64,000 nt of DNA from JAAYUD01 sp963676865 (GTDB lineage: Bacteria; Bacteroidota; Bacteroidia; Bacteroidales; Bacteroidaceae): contig CAXXSS010000001.1 of assembly GCA_963676865.2 (NCBI GenBank), forward strand, positions 558,001 to 622,000. Direction: 5' to 3'. Both the position numbers and the translations under genes were made by a program. Below are positions 1 to 8,795 of the stretch, piece by piece. The notes under the pieces were generated by a model. The model did not search any database and was not told the origin of the DNA. It was given only the letters and a program-made list of their open reading frames with translations. Every line of letters begins with the position of its first letter. The stretch's first letter is position 1.

Positions 1-325
1 CATGGTACAGTCTTTCGAGCATATCAGGTTCTACCCAGTCGTCACTGTCGCAATGAAAGACATATTCGCCTTGAGCAGCCTCGAGCCCGGTATTGCGAGC
101 GGCAGGCAGTCCAAGGTTCCGATCGTGATGAATGATGCGTATTTCTTTCGCTTTTAAAGGATATTCGGCGAGCACCCGCTCAAGCACTTCCATACTCCCA
201 TCGGGCGAACAATCGTCTACAAAAATAAACTCCACCTCGTCGAGCGTCTGCTCCAGAAGCGAGCGGACACAACGGGCGATAAACAATTCCACCTTATAGA
301 TGGGAACGATAACTGATACTTTCAT
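1..325 (-). CDS. Glycosyltransferase family 2, partial (C-terminus off left edge)
   Basis: The first 108 codons of a GT-A fold glycosyltransferase are present, with the ATG at 323-325 and the frame open to the window edge. The protein starts MKVSVIVPIYK and has the GT2 signatures SLLEQT, FVDDCSPDGS and, near residue 95, the metal-binding triad in CDSDDW. Such enzymes add sugars from nucleotide donors to lipid-linked oligosaccharides at the inner face of the cytoplasmic membrane. It starts 3 bases after the preceding gene, as the last visible member of the polysaccharide operon. Family is clear; donor and acceptor cannot be told. Confidence 0.9.
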   Translation of the reverse strand, partial: MKVSVIVPIYKVELFIARCVRSLLEQTLDEVEFIFVDDCSPDGSMEVLERVLAEYPLKAKEIRIIHHDRNLGLPAARNTGLEAAQGEYVFHCDSDDWVEPDMLERLYH

Positions 326-328
326 AGA

Positions 329-1159
329 TTAACAATGAATGATCTTTTTACACCGTTCGAATAAACGATCTCCCAGTATCCGTCTGAGCTGATATTTGAC
401 TTTCAGCACTATATAGGCACGAAAATTGCGAGCTCTGATGCGAGAGGCAAATACAAAAACATCCTCCCCGCAGGTCTCGCTCCTTTCGGGCAACACCAGT
501 ACTCTTTTATTATAATAAGCTAAGGGGGTAATAATAGATTGATCGTGTTTATGAAATGCAAAACCTTCATATTGGTCTTTAAGCTCTTCAATAGAAGGAT
601 CCATTATCAAATCAGGACGTTTTAATGTTATATCCAGCCATTGTTTTATGAATGCATTATTTCTGCCTTTAACAAAAAGACAACCACCCCATATCTTGTT
701 GAAATCATAGAACGCATTGTTTCCAAAATACTCAGTAAAATATAACAGAGCATTCTTTTTAGTCCAATATTTGATACGAGTCGATGTGTTCCCAAATTTT
801 CTCCACTCGGGCATTTCATCATCGTATTGAAAACAGATATTATCATATTTTTTCAACAAACGAAAATAGATACTCCATTCAACACTTTCCCGAATAGTAC
901 ACCCGGCATCCACATATATTACAATATCTCCATCATCATTCTTTTGAAGAGTTTCCCATATAATAGCAGGCTTCCATGCATAAAAGCCTCCTCCCCTTTC
1001 ATATTTCATCAAAGGAGATTCTTTTATATATTTGGGAAGCATATCCGGAGTATATAAGACTACATCATCGAAGTATCCTATTCTTAGTGCCTGCTTCCCT
1101 ATCCGTTTTAATGAATAAGCACAAGCAGAGTCAGCATAAGCTATCAATATTTTTTTCAC
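329..1159 (-). CDS. Putative capsular polysaccharide glycosyltransferase, 276 aa
   Basis: The protein begins MKKILIAYADSA and has no signal peptide. It carries DIVIYVDAGC near residue 80, which looks like a GT-A DxD-type metal site, and later WGGCLFVKGRNN and HKHDQSI, which resemble donor and acceptor pocket segments of small galactosyl- or fucosyltransferase-like proteins in capsule loci. I cannot name its CAZy family. It sits one base after the acyltransferase stop and 3 bases before the next GT2 gene, so it is co-translated with undoubted polysaccharide genes. Base composition is AT-richer than in the flippase and aminotransferase genes of the same operon, a common sign of mosaic assembly in such loci. 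Confidence 0.7.
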   Translation of the reverse strand: MKKILIAYADSACAYSLKRIGKQALRIGYFDDVVLYTPDMLPKYIKESPLMKYERGGGFYAWKPAIIWETLQKNDDGDIVIYVDAGCTIRESVEWSIYFRLLKKYDNICFQYDDEMPEWRKFGNTSTRIKYWTKKNALLYFTEYFGNNAFYDFNKIWGGCLFVKGRNNAFIKQWLDITLKRPDLIMDPSIEELKDQYEGFAFHKHDQSIITPLAYYNKRVLVLPERSETCGEDVFVFASRIRARNFRAYIVLKVKYQLRRILGDRLFERCKKIIHC

Positions 1160-1160
1160 T

Positions 1161-1868
1161 CTATTCTTTTATATAATTTCGATCCCAACAAATACCCTCT
1201 TTTACAACTTTGGCAGGAGAGCCTACATTCAGTGTGCCGGATGGAATGTCTTTCGTCACTAAAGATCTCATTCCGATTACAGCTCCATCTCCAATAGTTA
1301 CCCCTTTCAATATTGTCACAGACTTTCCAATCCAAACATGATCTCCAATAGTAATGGGCTTTGAAGAATTCAATATCGTACGATTATCCGTTACGAATAT
1401 AGGATGAGAATCAGTGTTCCATATTTCGACATTATCTGCCAGCATACAATTTTTTCCGATCGAGATAGAATTACGATTCCCCATGCAAACAATAACAGAG
1501 CTACCTATCGTAGAGTTTTCTCCAATGCGTACGATACATCTATCAGCGATAATCTTCAAATTAGTATTGTACATCTTAGTACCATTCTCCAAAATCAATA
1601 GATTATCATCGCCTTCAATTAGAATCTGAGAATTGAAAATTTCTCCTCCACCATATTTTATCCGATTGTTTTTCCCATAAACCTTCAGTTCACTTTTACT
1701 CAAATATCCATTGCAAGCGTTCAAACTATTCGTTTTAGCAATCACCATTTTGCAATTCCAAAAAAGAGAATGTCTAATATCGATCTGCTTCTGATATTTA
1801 AAGAATAAAAAGAGTTTAAAGGATAATGTATATAGATGGATTATCATTTTCTTCATAGACATATTCAT
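1161..1868 (-). CDS. Acyltransferase with left-handed beta-helix (hexapeptide repeats)
   Basis: A 235-aa protein whose central and C-terminal part shows isoleucine/valine-rich hexapeptide turns (RIGENSTIGSSVIV, SIGKNCMLADNVEI, TIGDHVWIGKSVTI, TIGDGAVIGMRSLV) followed by the typical tail VTKDIPSGTLNVGSPAKVV. This is the maltose/galactoside O-acetyltransferase type (LbetaH, CysE/NodL/WbbJ relatives), which transfers acetyl from acetyl-CoA to a sugar. The histidine in DSHPIF is the likely catalytic base. The start overlaps the upstream stop by 4 bases (ATGA), indicating translational coupling. It probably O-acetylates the polysaccharide repeat unit; the exact sugar is unknown. Confidence 0.88.
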   Translation of the reverse strand: MNMSMKKMIIHLYTLSFKLFLFFKYQKQIDIRHSLFWNCKMVIAKTNSLNACNGYLSKSELKVYGKNNRIKYGGGEIFNSQILIEGDDNLLILENGTKMYNTNLKIIADRCIVRIGENSTIGSSVIVCMGNRNSISIGKNCMLADNVEIWNTDSHPIFVTDNRTILNSSKPITIGDHVWIGKSVTILKGVTIGDGAVIGMRSLVTKDIPSGTLNVGSPAKVVKEGICWDRNYIKE

Positions 1869-2767
1869 CTCATCAGCCTATATTGTTTAAAATACCAGTG
1901 TGGAAAACAGGCTTTCAAATATCCCGCAAGCCAAATAAACGGATAACGCCACGGAAAGCAGCGAAAGTTGAAGAGCAGCGTATTGTGCAGGTTGAAACCC
2001 AACGGAGATTTCAGATACGCCAGGCGATCGCTCAGCTTCATCTTCATAAAGGCGGCATATCCGTCTTCCTTGTGGTCGTTGTCGCACAATCCTACATAGT
2101 GGGGCAGTACCAACAGTGGCAGATGCTTCCGATATGCCCGATAGGTATAATCATGATCGCCCCCACTATGGGCATATTTATTGCAAAGCATCCCCATATG
2201 TAGAAAAACATGTTTGGATATGTAGGTTATATTGCCATGAGCGCATTGACAGGATTGGAACGTTCCATCAGGCTCGACAAACATGTCTTTGAGCGTCCAT
2301 TTGTTCGTGAAATTAAATCCGCCGTAAGTCTGATGACTGCGATCGCAACTCAGCGTGGAACCTACATAAATACCCGAACAGCCATAATGCTCGCGACAGT
2401 AACTGTCGGCATTGAGCAGTTCTTCAAAAAAGCAAGGCAGCACTTCGACATCATCGTTGAGCCAGAGAAAGCCGTCATATAATCCACGTTCCATCGAAGC
2501 TTCCCATGAAAACAATGTTCCGCCGTTCCAATAGAGATCGCCGTCACCGCCGTATATCGTAAGATCTTCGGCTGCAAATTTTTTCTTCACTTCCGACACT
2601 GTACGGTCTGCACTGCCGTCATCGGTTAAAAACACACTCAGATGAAACACACTCCGATACGGTTCATAGGCTTCATAGAGTGAGGATAAACAATTCAATG
2701 TTCTTTCCCTGCGGTTGTAGGTTGTCATCAACACCGCAATACTTTTTATTCTATTTTCTTCCAGCAT
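1865..2767 (-). CDS. Glycosyltransferase family 2 (rhamnosyltransferase-like)
   Basis: A 300-aa GT-A enzyme. The nucleotide-binding start is AVLMTTYNRRERTLNCL, followed by FLTDDGSADRT and, near residue 105, WLNDDVEVLP, which supplies the DxD-like metal ligands. SGGDHDYTYRAYR later matches the acceptor-side acidic motif of this family. The profile with GGDGDLYWNGG is typical of rhamnosyl- or N-acetylglucosaminyl-type GT2 proteins in O-antigen clusters. Its start lies 17 bases inside the end of the preceding GT8 gene and its stop overlaps the acyltransferase start, so all three are coupled. No membrane segment is visible, so it should act at the inner membrane surface. Confidence 0.88.
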   Translation of the reverse strand: MLEENRIKSIAVLMTTYNRRERTLNCLSSLYEAYEPYRSVFHLSVFLTDDGSADRTVSEVKKKFAAEDLTIYGGDGDLYWNGGTLFSWEASMERGLYDGFLWLNDDVEVLPCFFEELLNADSYCREHYGCSGIYVGSTLSCDRSHQTYGGFNFTNKWTLKDMFVEPDGTFQSCQCAHGNITYISKHVFLHMGMLCNKYAHSGGDHDYTYRAYRKHLPLLVLPHYVGLCDNDHKEDGYAAFMKMKLSDRLAYLKSPLGFNLHNTLLFNFRCFPWRYPFIWLAGYLKACFPHWYFKQYRLMR

Positions 2768-3707
2768 GGTGTTTATATTGTTTGTATCTAAAATACCGAT
2801 AGAGTATTTTCAGTCGATCAAGAAGCGGCATCGTATCATATTCGAAAGCTTTGCGACTGAAAAAATCATAATAAAACGCACGATCAAAATAGATGGAGCT
2901 ACGATAATATTCCCACCAGATATCAAAGCGGCTACAGTAACCGTTCCATGGCTTTGCTCCGTTGTAGTGTACGATTCCACAATCAAGAGTCTGCTTAATC
3001 TCCTCTTCCGAAAAAGAATGAAGCAAGACATCTCGATGATAAAGGGCATATTCGTCGAAGTTTGTCGTATAACAAAAGAAGGGAGGCAAGTATTTTATTC
3101 GACCCGCGCAAACTTTGTTGATGATATCCATTTCCTGATACAAATACTTGTTTTTCATTTCTTCGACAAATATTTTTTCCAATCCATCTTCGCGAATAAG
3201 CTTGGAATGGACAATCATATTGCCATCATAGATCGCCTTTCGAGGATCTATTCTCAATTTTGTTTCATAATAGTGCTTGCTCTGGGATTCCAAATGTGAC
3301 AACGAATTGACACCCGCCACATAAAAGCCTTCCATATTGGTGGAGTTATAGATATTCCACAAATCGGATCGGAAAATAACATCTACATCGGAATAGATCA
3401 CTTTGTCATATTCAGGTATTAGTCCAGGAATCAACAGACGATAATAAGTGGCCGTAGTAATGCCCCGTATTTCATATTTGGAATCGCATAAGCCAGATAC
3501 GCTCATAAACTTAACACGACTATTCTTCCGATAAATCGATATCAATTCATCGAGCTCTTTGCCTGTAAAATCACATTTCGGACCATGCAAGATGAAAATA
3601 TCGTAAAAGGTATCTTTAAAAGCATTCTGAAGCAGTGAGCTGATACAAATCCTCGCAGGCATTACCATGTTTTTGTCGAAAGCAAAAACGATAGGAACAA
3701 CGTTCAT
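2751..3707 (-). CDS. Glycosyltransferase family 8 (LgtC/WaaJ-like)
   Basis: A 318-aa retaining glycosyltransferase. Early segment VVPIVFAFDKNMVMPARICISSLL matches the GT8 donor-binding start, the DxD appears in VIYSDVDVIFRSDL near residue 105, and the family C-terminal signature HxxGxxKPW is present as VHYNGAKPW near residue 250. GT8 enzymes of bacteria usually transfer galactose or glucose with retention of configuration to LPS or capsule intermediates. It lies in the polysaccharide operon, 10 bases after the preceding GT2 gene. The family call is firm; the sugar is inferred only loosely. Confidence 0.92.
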   Translation of the reverse strand: MNVVPIVFAFDKNMVMPARICISSLLQNAFKDTFYDIFILHGPKCDFTGKELDELISIYRKNSRVKFMSVSGLCDSKYEIRGITTATYYRLLIPGLIPEYDKVIYSDVDVIFRSDLWNIYNSTNMEGFYVAGVNSLSHLESQSKHYYETKLRIDPRKAIYDGNMIVHSKLIREDGLEKIFVEEMKNKYLYQEMDIINKVCAGRIKYLPPFFCYTTNFDEYALYHRDVLLHSFSEEEIKQTLDCGIVHYNGAKPWNGYCSRFDIWWEYYRSSIYFDRAFYYDFFSRKAFEYDTMPLLDRLKILYRYFRYKQYKHHAGRK

Positions 3708-3717
3708 TTTATTGGGA

Positions 3718-4713
3718 TTAATTTATTTTTAAAGTATTTTCCTTTTTTTCTTTTCTTACAAAGTTCACGAAATGAAAGACCCACCATTTGATTATTCTCA
3801 AGGCCACACTGTGCAACTTTGTCTTGCGATTGCCCAGCAAACAGTCTACCAGGTCGAAGTACAGCAATTCCCGACGGGCATCATTGTAGTATCGGGCATA
3901 TTCTTTATTGGCCAGATAATCGATCCGTTCGTTCCAAAAAAAGAGCGCGGTCATTTGCTGCTTTGTCTTCGGTATATAACAGCTTTTGTTACGTGTAACC
4001 GAATCGTTATCCACCCTGTACATCGCCGAATCGAAGTCGAAGCAATAAAGTTTCACTCCACTAAGAGTCAATTTATGCCATTGTGGAGCATCTTCCAAAT
4101 ATTTGTATAGTTCGTTGTAGGGATACCTCAACATCAATTCTCGTCGAAAGAATACTGATGGTGCCAATAATATATAACCTTTTAGTATTTCTTCGAATTG
4201 TTCGTAGGCATTCAAGCCGCCAAAATACAGCAAACGTGCTGAGGTAACTCCCGAAGGAAATGTCACTTTGCGCCCACCCTCCTTGACGGAGAAAGGAATT
4301 ACATTCGAAAACAATATCTCAATATGTTCTTTCGTCTTCTGCACGAATTTCAGATTGCGATAGATGCACTCGGGAGTCAGCAGATCGTCACCGGCAATGC
4401 CTTTGATCCACTCGCCACGTGCAGCGCCGATAGCACGGTTAGTATTGGCAGGGATACCGGTATTAGTATCGGAGGTCAGCAACTCGGTGCGCACAAAACG
4501 GCGCCTGTTCTTTGTTATCCACCTACGACACACCTCTACCGTATTGTCCGAGGAGCAGTCGTCGCTCACGATGAGTTCCAAATCGTGGTAGGTCTGAGCC
4601 TTGATGCTTTCGAGCGTTTCGAGCACGTAACGCGCCGAGTTATAAGTAATGACCGTAACCGATACCAACGAACCGATTGCCGCTTTATTATTTTCTGAGT
4701 TTTGTTTTGACAT
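3718..4713 (-). CDS. Glycosyltransferase family 2
   Basis: A 331-aa GT2 protein. After a short polar leader it has VSVTVITYNSARYVLETLESI, then LIVSDDCSSDNT and GEWIKGIAGDDLLTPE, where GDD supplies the metal-binding acidic pair. The C-terminal 80 residues are basic and may dock on the membrane. The start overlaps the end of the flippase gene by 26 bases, so the two are translationally coupled. It probably builds the same lipid-linked oligosaccharide as its neighbours. Family certain, specificity unknown. Confidence 0.9.
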   Translation of the reverse strand: MSKQNSENNKAAIGSLVSVTVITYNSARYVLETLESIKAQTYHDLELIVSDDCSSDNTVEVCRRWITKNRRRFVRTELLTSDTNTGIPANTNRAIGAARGEWIKGIAGDDLLTPECIYRNLKFVQKTKEHIEILFSNVIPFSVKEGGRKVTFPSGVTSARLLYFGGLNAYEQFEEILKGYILLAPSVFFRRELMLRYPYNELYKYLEDAPQWHKLTLSGVKLYCFDFDSAMYRVDNDSVTRNKSCYIPKTKQQMTALFFWNERIDYLANKEYARYYNDARRELLYFDLVDCLLGNRKTKLHSVALRIIKWWVFHFVNFVRKEKKENTLKIN

Positions 4714-6160
4714 AAGATAACAGTTGTGTTTTACGATTTAATATTCTGAGGTTGTAGATGACCAGCACCAACGCAATACATCCGCCCGCGGCGTAGTAGC
4801 TATAGCTGTCCAGCACATAGCTTAGAGCCAGTAAAGCACCCAGCGAAGCGATCGAGATGAATAGACGAAGCAGTTGATCAATATCTTGCCGATAGTGATA
4901 GCGTACACGGCACACCACCGAGACAACCACCAAATACAAAACATAGCCCACCACGAACGACCAGGCCAGCCCCGTAAGTCCCCAGAAATAGTACATACCT
5001 ACCGCAAGGATCAGATTCATGACATTGCCATAGATTCCTTCGAGTAGCAGATAGATTTTTTTATTGCCCTGCGCAAGCACTACATAACCCAGGGCATACG
5101 AAGCGGCTTTGAAAATCATACCCAAACAAAGTACTCTGATAAAGTGCTGCATGCATTGAAACTCTGCGGTAAGAAGCATGGAAATAATGAGCGGAGCACC
5201 TACCATCATCAAGGCCAGTAGCGGCACACACAAATAAAGCAGTATCTCGCTCTGCCTGTTGATCGTGTTATTCATGCGTTCTCTGTCGGAAAGCGAAGTC
5301 ACGAGTCGTGGAAAATAGTCGGCCGACATCGCAGCAAAAACCAACTCCACAGCCTTGGCCGTCATTCCGATTCCCGCAATGTAGAGCCCCAAATCGCTCA
5401 GCCCACCCCAGCGGGTGATCACTATATTGATTCCGTAGCCGCTTACCGAACCCAACAGTTGCGCTATCACCATAGCCGCACCCAATTTCACAAGCGGCAA
5501 GCCGGTCGTACTCATATCGCTACGGGTAATGGGATAAGAAGGCAGTTCGATTCGGCGTACATAAAGCCATGTCACCAAATAGTCGATAGCAGTAGAGGCC
5601 ACCAGCCCCGGCACCACTCCTTTGAGCCCCCAGAAATAGAAGAACGGCACAATAATGACAAGTGCGGCCACCGATTTGATAAGCGAACTGGCAGCCAAGT
5701 CTTTGATGCGGCGCATACCTACAAGTACAGCGCTGTTGCCCTGAGAGAGCAATTGCAGTAGTACGATGAGCGACAATGCGCAGAAGTCCGACACATGATC
5801 GGCCGTCTTGAACGACCACTCGGAAAGCTGAGGCGACATCAATATCACCGCAGCCGTTCCGGCTATCGAAAGCACCAAAAGAAGCCGCCTGAAAACCTTC
5901 ACCACTTGCGAGAAGCGCTGCATGTCGCCCTCATCGTATGCTTTGGAAAGGTCGCGCACAACGCTGATATTGATTCCCAATCCGAAAATGGTACAGTACA
6001 TGGTTATGGACGACAAGTAGAGCGAACTCAGTCCCAAACCGGCACTGCCTATCAGTATAGCCACCAATTTGGTACGCACCAATCCCACACCGATCTGCAA
6101 CAATTGCGTACCGCCAAAAATAGAGGTAGCTTTAAGAATGCTACGATATTCGTTACCCAT
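4688..6160 (-). CDS. wzx: Polysaccharide flippase, Wzx/PST family
   Basis: A 490-aa integral membrane protein with about a dozen hydrophobic segments spread evenly over its length, and the family start EYRSILKATSIFGGTQLLQIGVGLVRTK. Long, helical, basic-loop architecture and the size match the MOP-superfamily O-antigen translocases that flip undecaprenyl-linked repeat units to the periplasmic side. It follows the aminotransferase by 22 bases and overlaps the next GT2 gene. No Wzy polymerase is seen in the window; it may lie beyond the left edge. The base composition is higher in G+C than the three genes closest to the left edge. Confidence 0.9.
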   Translation of the reverse strand: MGNEYRSILKATSIFGGTQLLQIGVGLVRTKLVAILIGSAGLGLSSLYLSSITMYCTIFGLGINISVVRDLSKAYDEGDMQRFSQVVKVFRRLLLVLSIAGTAAVILMSPQLSEWSFKTADHVSDFCALSLIVLLQLLSQGNSAVLVGMRRIKDLAASSLIKSVAALVIIVPFFYFWGLKGVVPGLVASTAIDYLVTWLYVRRIELPSYPITRSDMSTTGLPLVKLGAAMVIAQLLGSVSGYGINIVITRWGGLSDLGLYIAGIGMTAKAVELVFAAMSADYFPRLVTSLSDRERMNNTINRQSEILLYLCVPLLALMMVGAPLIISMLLTAEFQCMQHFIRVLCLGMIFKAASYALGYVVLAQGNKKIYLLLEGIYGNVMNLILAVGMYYFWGLTGLAWSFVVGYVLYLVVVSVVCRVRYHYRQDIDQLLRLFISIASLGALLALSYVLDSYSYYAAGGCIALVLVIYNLRILNRKTQLLSYVKTKLRK

Positions 6161-6182
6161 TTATCTTTTCTATGCCCCGCAG

Positions 6183-7286
6183 TTATTTGAACTGATTGAT
6201 GATGGCCACCACCTTCTCCATTTCTTCAATCGCCAGTACCGGACTCATGGGCAGACTCAATTCCTCACGGTGTATCCGCTCGGTCACCGGCAGATGGGCG
6301 TCGGGCCACTGGCCGCGATAGCATTGCTGCAGGTGGGGAGGGATCGGATAGTGTATCAGTGTCTGTACTTCATTATTGGTCAAATACTGTTGCAACTCGT
6401 CGCGTCGTTCGCAAAGGATGGGAAAGAGGTGATATACATTCTCATCGTCGGGCAGACGATTTGGTAATCGGACCAACGGATTGTCGATGTGCCGATAATA
6501 GTAGGTAGCTACTTGTCGACGGCAGTCATTGTCGGCCTCGAGGTAACGCAGCTTTACGCTGAGCACCGCGGCCTGCAATTCGTCCAGACGACTGTTGCGC
6601 CCACGGTAGTCGAATACGTACTTATGGCTGGAACCATAATTGGCGAGCGCCCTCACCGTATCGGCTAGTCGGGTATCGTCGGTTGTCACCGCACCGCCGT
6701 CGCCCAAAGCACCCAGATTCTTGCCCGGATAGAAGCTATGACCGGCCGCGTCGCCCAGCGAACCGGTACGTCGCCCTCGCCACTGACAACCGTGTGCCTG
6801 GGCATTGTCTTCCACCAGCTTGAGGTTGTGTTTCTGACATAGCTGCTTTATCTTCTCCGTATAGGCGCAGCGCCCGTACAAATGAACGAGCAACAAGGCG
6901 CGAGTACGTTCCGTGATGGCCCCTTCCAAAAGCGAATCATCCAGTTCGAGCGTATCCGCACGGGGTTCGACGAGAACGGCCCGAAGACCGTTTTCGGTGA
7001 TAGCAAGAATAGATGCGATATAGGTATTGGCAGGCACCAGCACTTCGTCGCCCGGCTGCAATACACCTATTTCGATGTAGGCTCGAAAGATGAGCGTCAA
7101 GGCATCGAGCCCGTTGGCGCAGCCCACACAATGGCGGGTGCCGATATAACTTGCATAATCGGCCTCGAATTTTTTGTTTTTATCGCCTTGCAAATACCAG
7201 CCGGAAGCCAGCACGCGGTGCATGACCGACTGTATTTCGCTTTCGTAGCGACCATTCATTTTTTGAAGATCCAGAAATTTTATCAT
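6183..7286 (-). CDS. DegT/DnrJ/EryC1/StrS-family sugar aminotransferase (FdtB/QdtB-like)
   Basis: A 367-aa PLP enzyme making amino-deoxy sugars on nucleotide carriers. Visible family marks: CANGLDALTLI (cofactor phosphate site), VEDNAQAHG with the PLP-contacting Asp, and the PLP lysine in SFYPGKNLGALGDGGA near residue 188. That last block is typical of FdtB/QdtB-type enzymes, which aminate dTDP-3-keto-6-deoxyhexoses, so a 3-amino-3,6-dideoxyhexose is a plausible product. The partner isomerase (FdtA/QdtA) and the dTDP-glucose genes are not in the window. It is the first enzyme gene of the polysaccharide group, about 100 bases after the small unknown gene. Confidence 0.92.
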   Translation of the reverse strand: MIKFLDLQKMNGRYESEIQSVMHRVLASGWYLQGDKNKKFEADYASYIGTRHCVGCANGLDALTLIFRAYIEIGVLQPGDEVLVPANTYIASILAITENGLRAVLVEPRADTLELDDSLLEGAITERTRALLLVHLYGRCAYTEKIKQLCQKHNLKLVEDNAQAHGCQWRGRRTGSLGDAAGHSFYPGKNLGALGDGGAVTTDDTRLADTVRALANYGSSHKYVFDYRGRNSRLDELQAAVLSVKLRYLEADNDCRRQVATYYYRHIDNPLVRLPNRLPDDENVYHLFPILCERRDELQQYLTNNEVQTLIHYPIPPHLQQCYRGQWPDAHLPVTERIHREELSLPMSPVLAIEEMEKVVAIINQFK

Positions 7287-7393
7287 CCTATTTTTTATAT
7301 TATCAGACCATGAGTCCTATTCGTTGTTATTAAAGAAAAAGCGGTCCCTGCTCATTTCAAACCGATAAAGCATCAGAGAGTTCCTCTACTCAT

Positions 7394-7720
7394 TTATTCA
7401 GTCAGATTTCTGAGCATCACTATTTCACGAGATGAAAACCCTTTGCCAATCATTCCTTTTTCATCGTCACAAATACGGCAAAGCCAATCGCTGTATCCTT
7501 TCAGAGAAATAGGTATTCCTTTCACCAATTCCAGGTAAGGATCAAAGAGTCTGATATCAAGTAATGCACCATCTTGGTAGACAGCTATGGCATCTACCCA
7601 ATAAGGAGCTTCCTTCTCTTTTTTGAGTGCTCCCGTATAGTGTTCTCCCAATACATTTTTCAATGCTTTCGCTATTTCAGTATAATTTTCATTATCCGAT
7701 AAATACTTTATTTCTATCAT
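7394..7720 (-). CDS. Unknown 108-aa protein between fimbrial and polysaccharide genes
   Basis: I do not recognise this gene. The frame is open from 7789, but the ATG at 7718-7720 (MIEIKYLSDNEN) gives a better start: the upstream 23 codons are poor in sequence complexity and lie in AT-rich DNA, and a near-consensus TAACTTTA is just upstream of the shorter start. The product is soluble, mixed alpha/beta by composition, with VDAIAVYQDGALLDIRLFDPYLE in the middle and no signal peptide. It could be a small regulator or an accessory protein of the polysaccharide genes downstream; nothing in the sequence decides. Confidence 0.6.
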   Translation of the reverse strand: MIEIKYLSDNENYTEIAKALKNVLGEHYTGALKKEKEAPYWVDAIAVYQDGALLDIRLFDPYLELVKGIPISLKGYSDWLCRICDDEKGMIGKGFSSREIVMLRNLTE

Positions 7721-7805
7721 ATCTTTAAAGTTAAGAAGCGGTTTTAAATTTTTAGAAAAAGAGTTTTTTTTAAAGTTAGCTATCCTCACGGACCACTAAC
7801 TGATA

Positions 7806-7825
7806 GCCTGCTTTGGTAAGCAGGC
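7806..7825 (-). terminator. Hairpin after the fimbrial-side operon
   Basis: A perfect 8-bp stem (GCCTGCTT / AAGCAGGC) with a 4-base loop lies about 30 bases past the stop of the thioredoxin-fold lipoprotein gene. There is no clear T-run on the minus strand, so it may be a weak terminator or an attenuator between the fimbrial and polysaccharide parts. Confidence 0.5.
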
Positions 7826-7856
7826 AGGAGAATCAATTTTCGAAACATGTCATATA

Positions 7857-8795
7857 CTACCTTACTCCTATTAATAGTATTTTATCTTCGATATAACTTA
7901 TAATCTCTTCCAAACGGGCATCTTTCAGTAGCACCCGCTTATCTTTGCCAAGCAGATAAAGTGTAGGAATGGCCCGAAGGTCGTACAAGTTGTTGCGCTT
8001 CATCACCGCCCCTTTGTCGTAAGCCACCGTCCACAAGCGAGGCATGTTCGGCTCGTTCTTCTTCCACTCCGTCAGGTCTTCGTCCGGATAGATGGACAAT
8101 ATCGTGAGACGCTTCCCAGCCGTCAGCCTCCCTATTGCCGAATTTTCTTCCAGTTGCTTCTGCACCCGCCGGCAGTCGTCGCATCCGGGGTTGTTGATGT
8201 AGAGCAGCACATATTCCGATTGCAAACCGTAGAGGCTGCCCTGTCTGCCATCTCTGAGCGTATAGATGAAGTTCAAGGCTTTGTGCCCCGGACGATTCTT
8301 CTGTGCCAAGCGGTATTGAAAGCGGAGGCGACTTTTGATCGTTTCGTCAAGCCGCTGCCATGCCAACATCTTGCGCAGCACTTCCATGTACAAGGTCTCG
8401 TTGCGCAGAGGGGAATTGGGATCATAAAGAATCTTTTCGGCTCCCGCAAACACTTCCATGCAGGTGGCGCTGTCGGCACGGGCTTTCTGCATCATATCGC
8501 CGATGTCGCTCACTCCTTCTTCGGCAGAAAGGCGCAAGAGCAGATCCACGTAGTTGCATAGCGCGGTCTGTCCCTCACGAGAACGAATGAACGAGGCGTT
8601 TCGGAAGTCATAATTGTCCCAGAAATGCAGCCCCATATAGCTCATTCGAGCTTCGGCACCGACAACGAAAGCCGGTATCGGAGAAGGCATAAATGCGTAC
8701 GAGGAAGAATTTCCGTGGCGTCCACAGCCGGTTGCAATGACACTACACAGACCAAGCACCCCCATAACGAATAACAGATAGCGTTTCTTTTTCAT
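7857..8795 (-). CDS. Thioredoxin-fold lipoprotein (DUF5106-like)
   Basis: A 312-aa secreted lipoprotein: basic start MKKKRYLLF, hydrophobic core and lipobox IATGC (Cys24). The middle (about residues 45-170) is helical and resembles the DUF5106 domain found before thioredoxin-like domains in Bacteroidetes. The C-terminal part has YVLLYINNPGCDDCRRVQ, a CxxC in the position of the thioredoxin active site, followed by RAIPTLYLLGKD with the conserved cis-Pro. It could handle disulfides or assemble secreted fimbrial proteins. The start overlaps the stop of the preceding gene (ATGA at 8792-8795), so it belongs to the operon of the FISUMP fimbrial protein. Domain call is from memory of the family. 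Confidence 0.75.
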   Translation of the reverse strand: MKKKRYLLFVMGVLGLCSVIATGCGRHGNSSSYAFMPSPIPAFVVGAEARMSYMGLHFWDNYDFRNASFIRSREGQTALCNYVDLLLRLSAEEGVSDIGDMMQKARADSATCMEVFAGAEKILYDPNSPLRNETLYMEVLRKMLAWQRLDETIKSRLRFQYRLAQKNRPGHKALNFIYTLRDGRQGSLYGLQSEYVLLYINNPGCDDCRRVQKQLEENSAIGRLTAGKRLTILSIYPDEDLTEWKKNEPNMPRLWTVAYDKGAVMKRNNLYDLRAIPTLYLLGKDKRVLLKDARLEEIISYIEDKILLIGVR

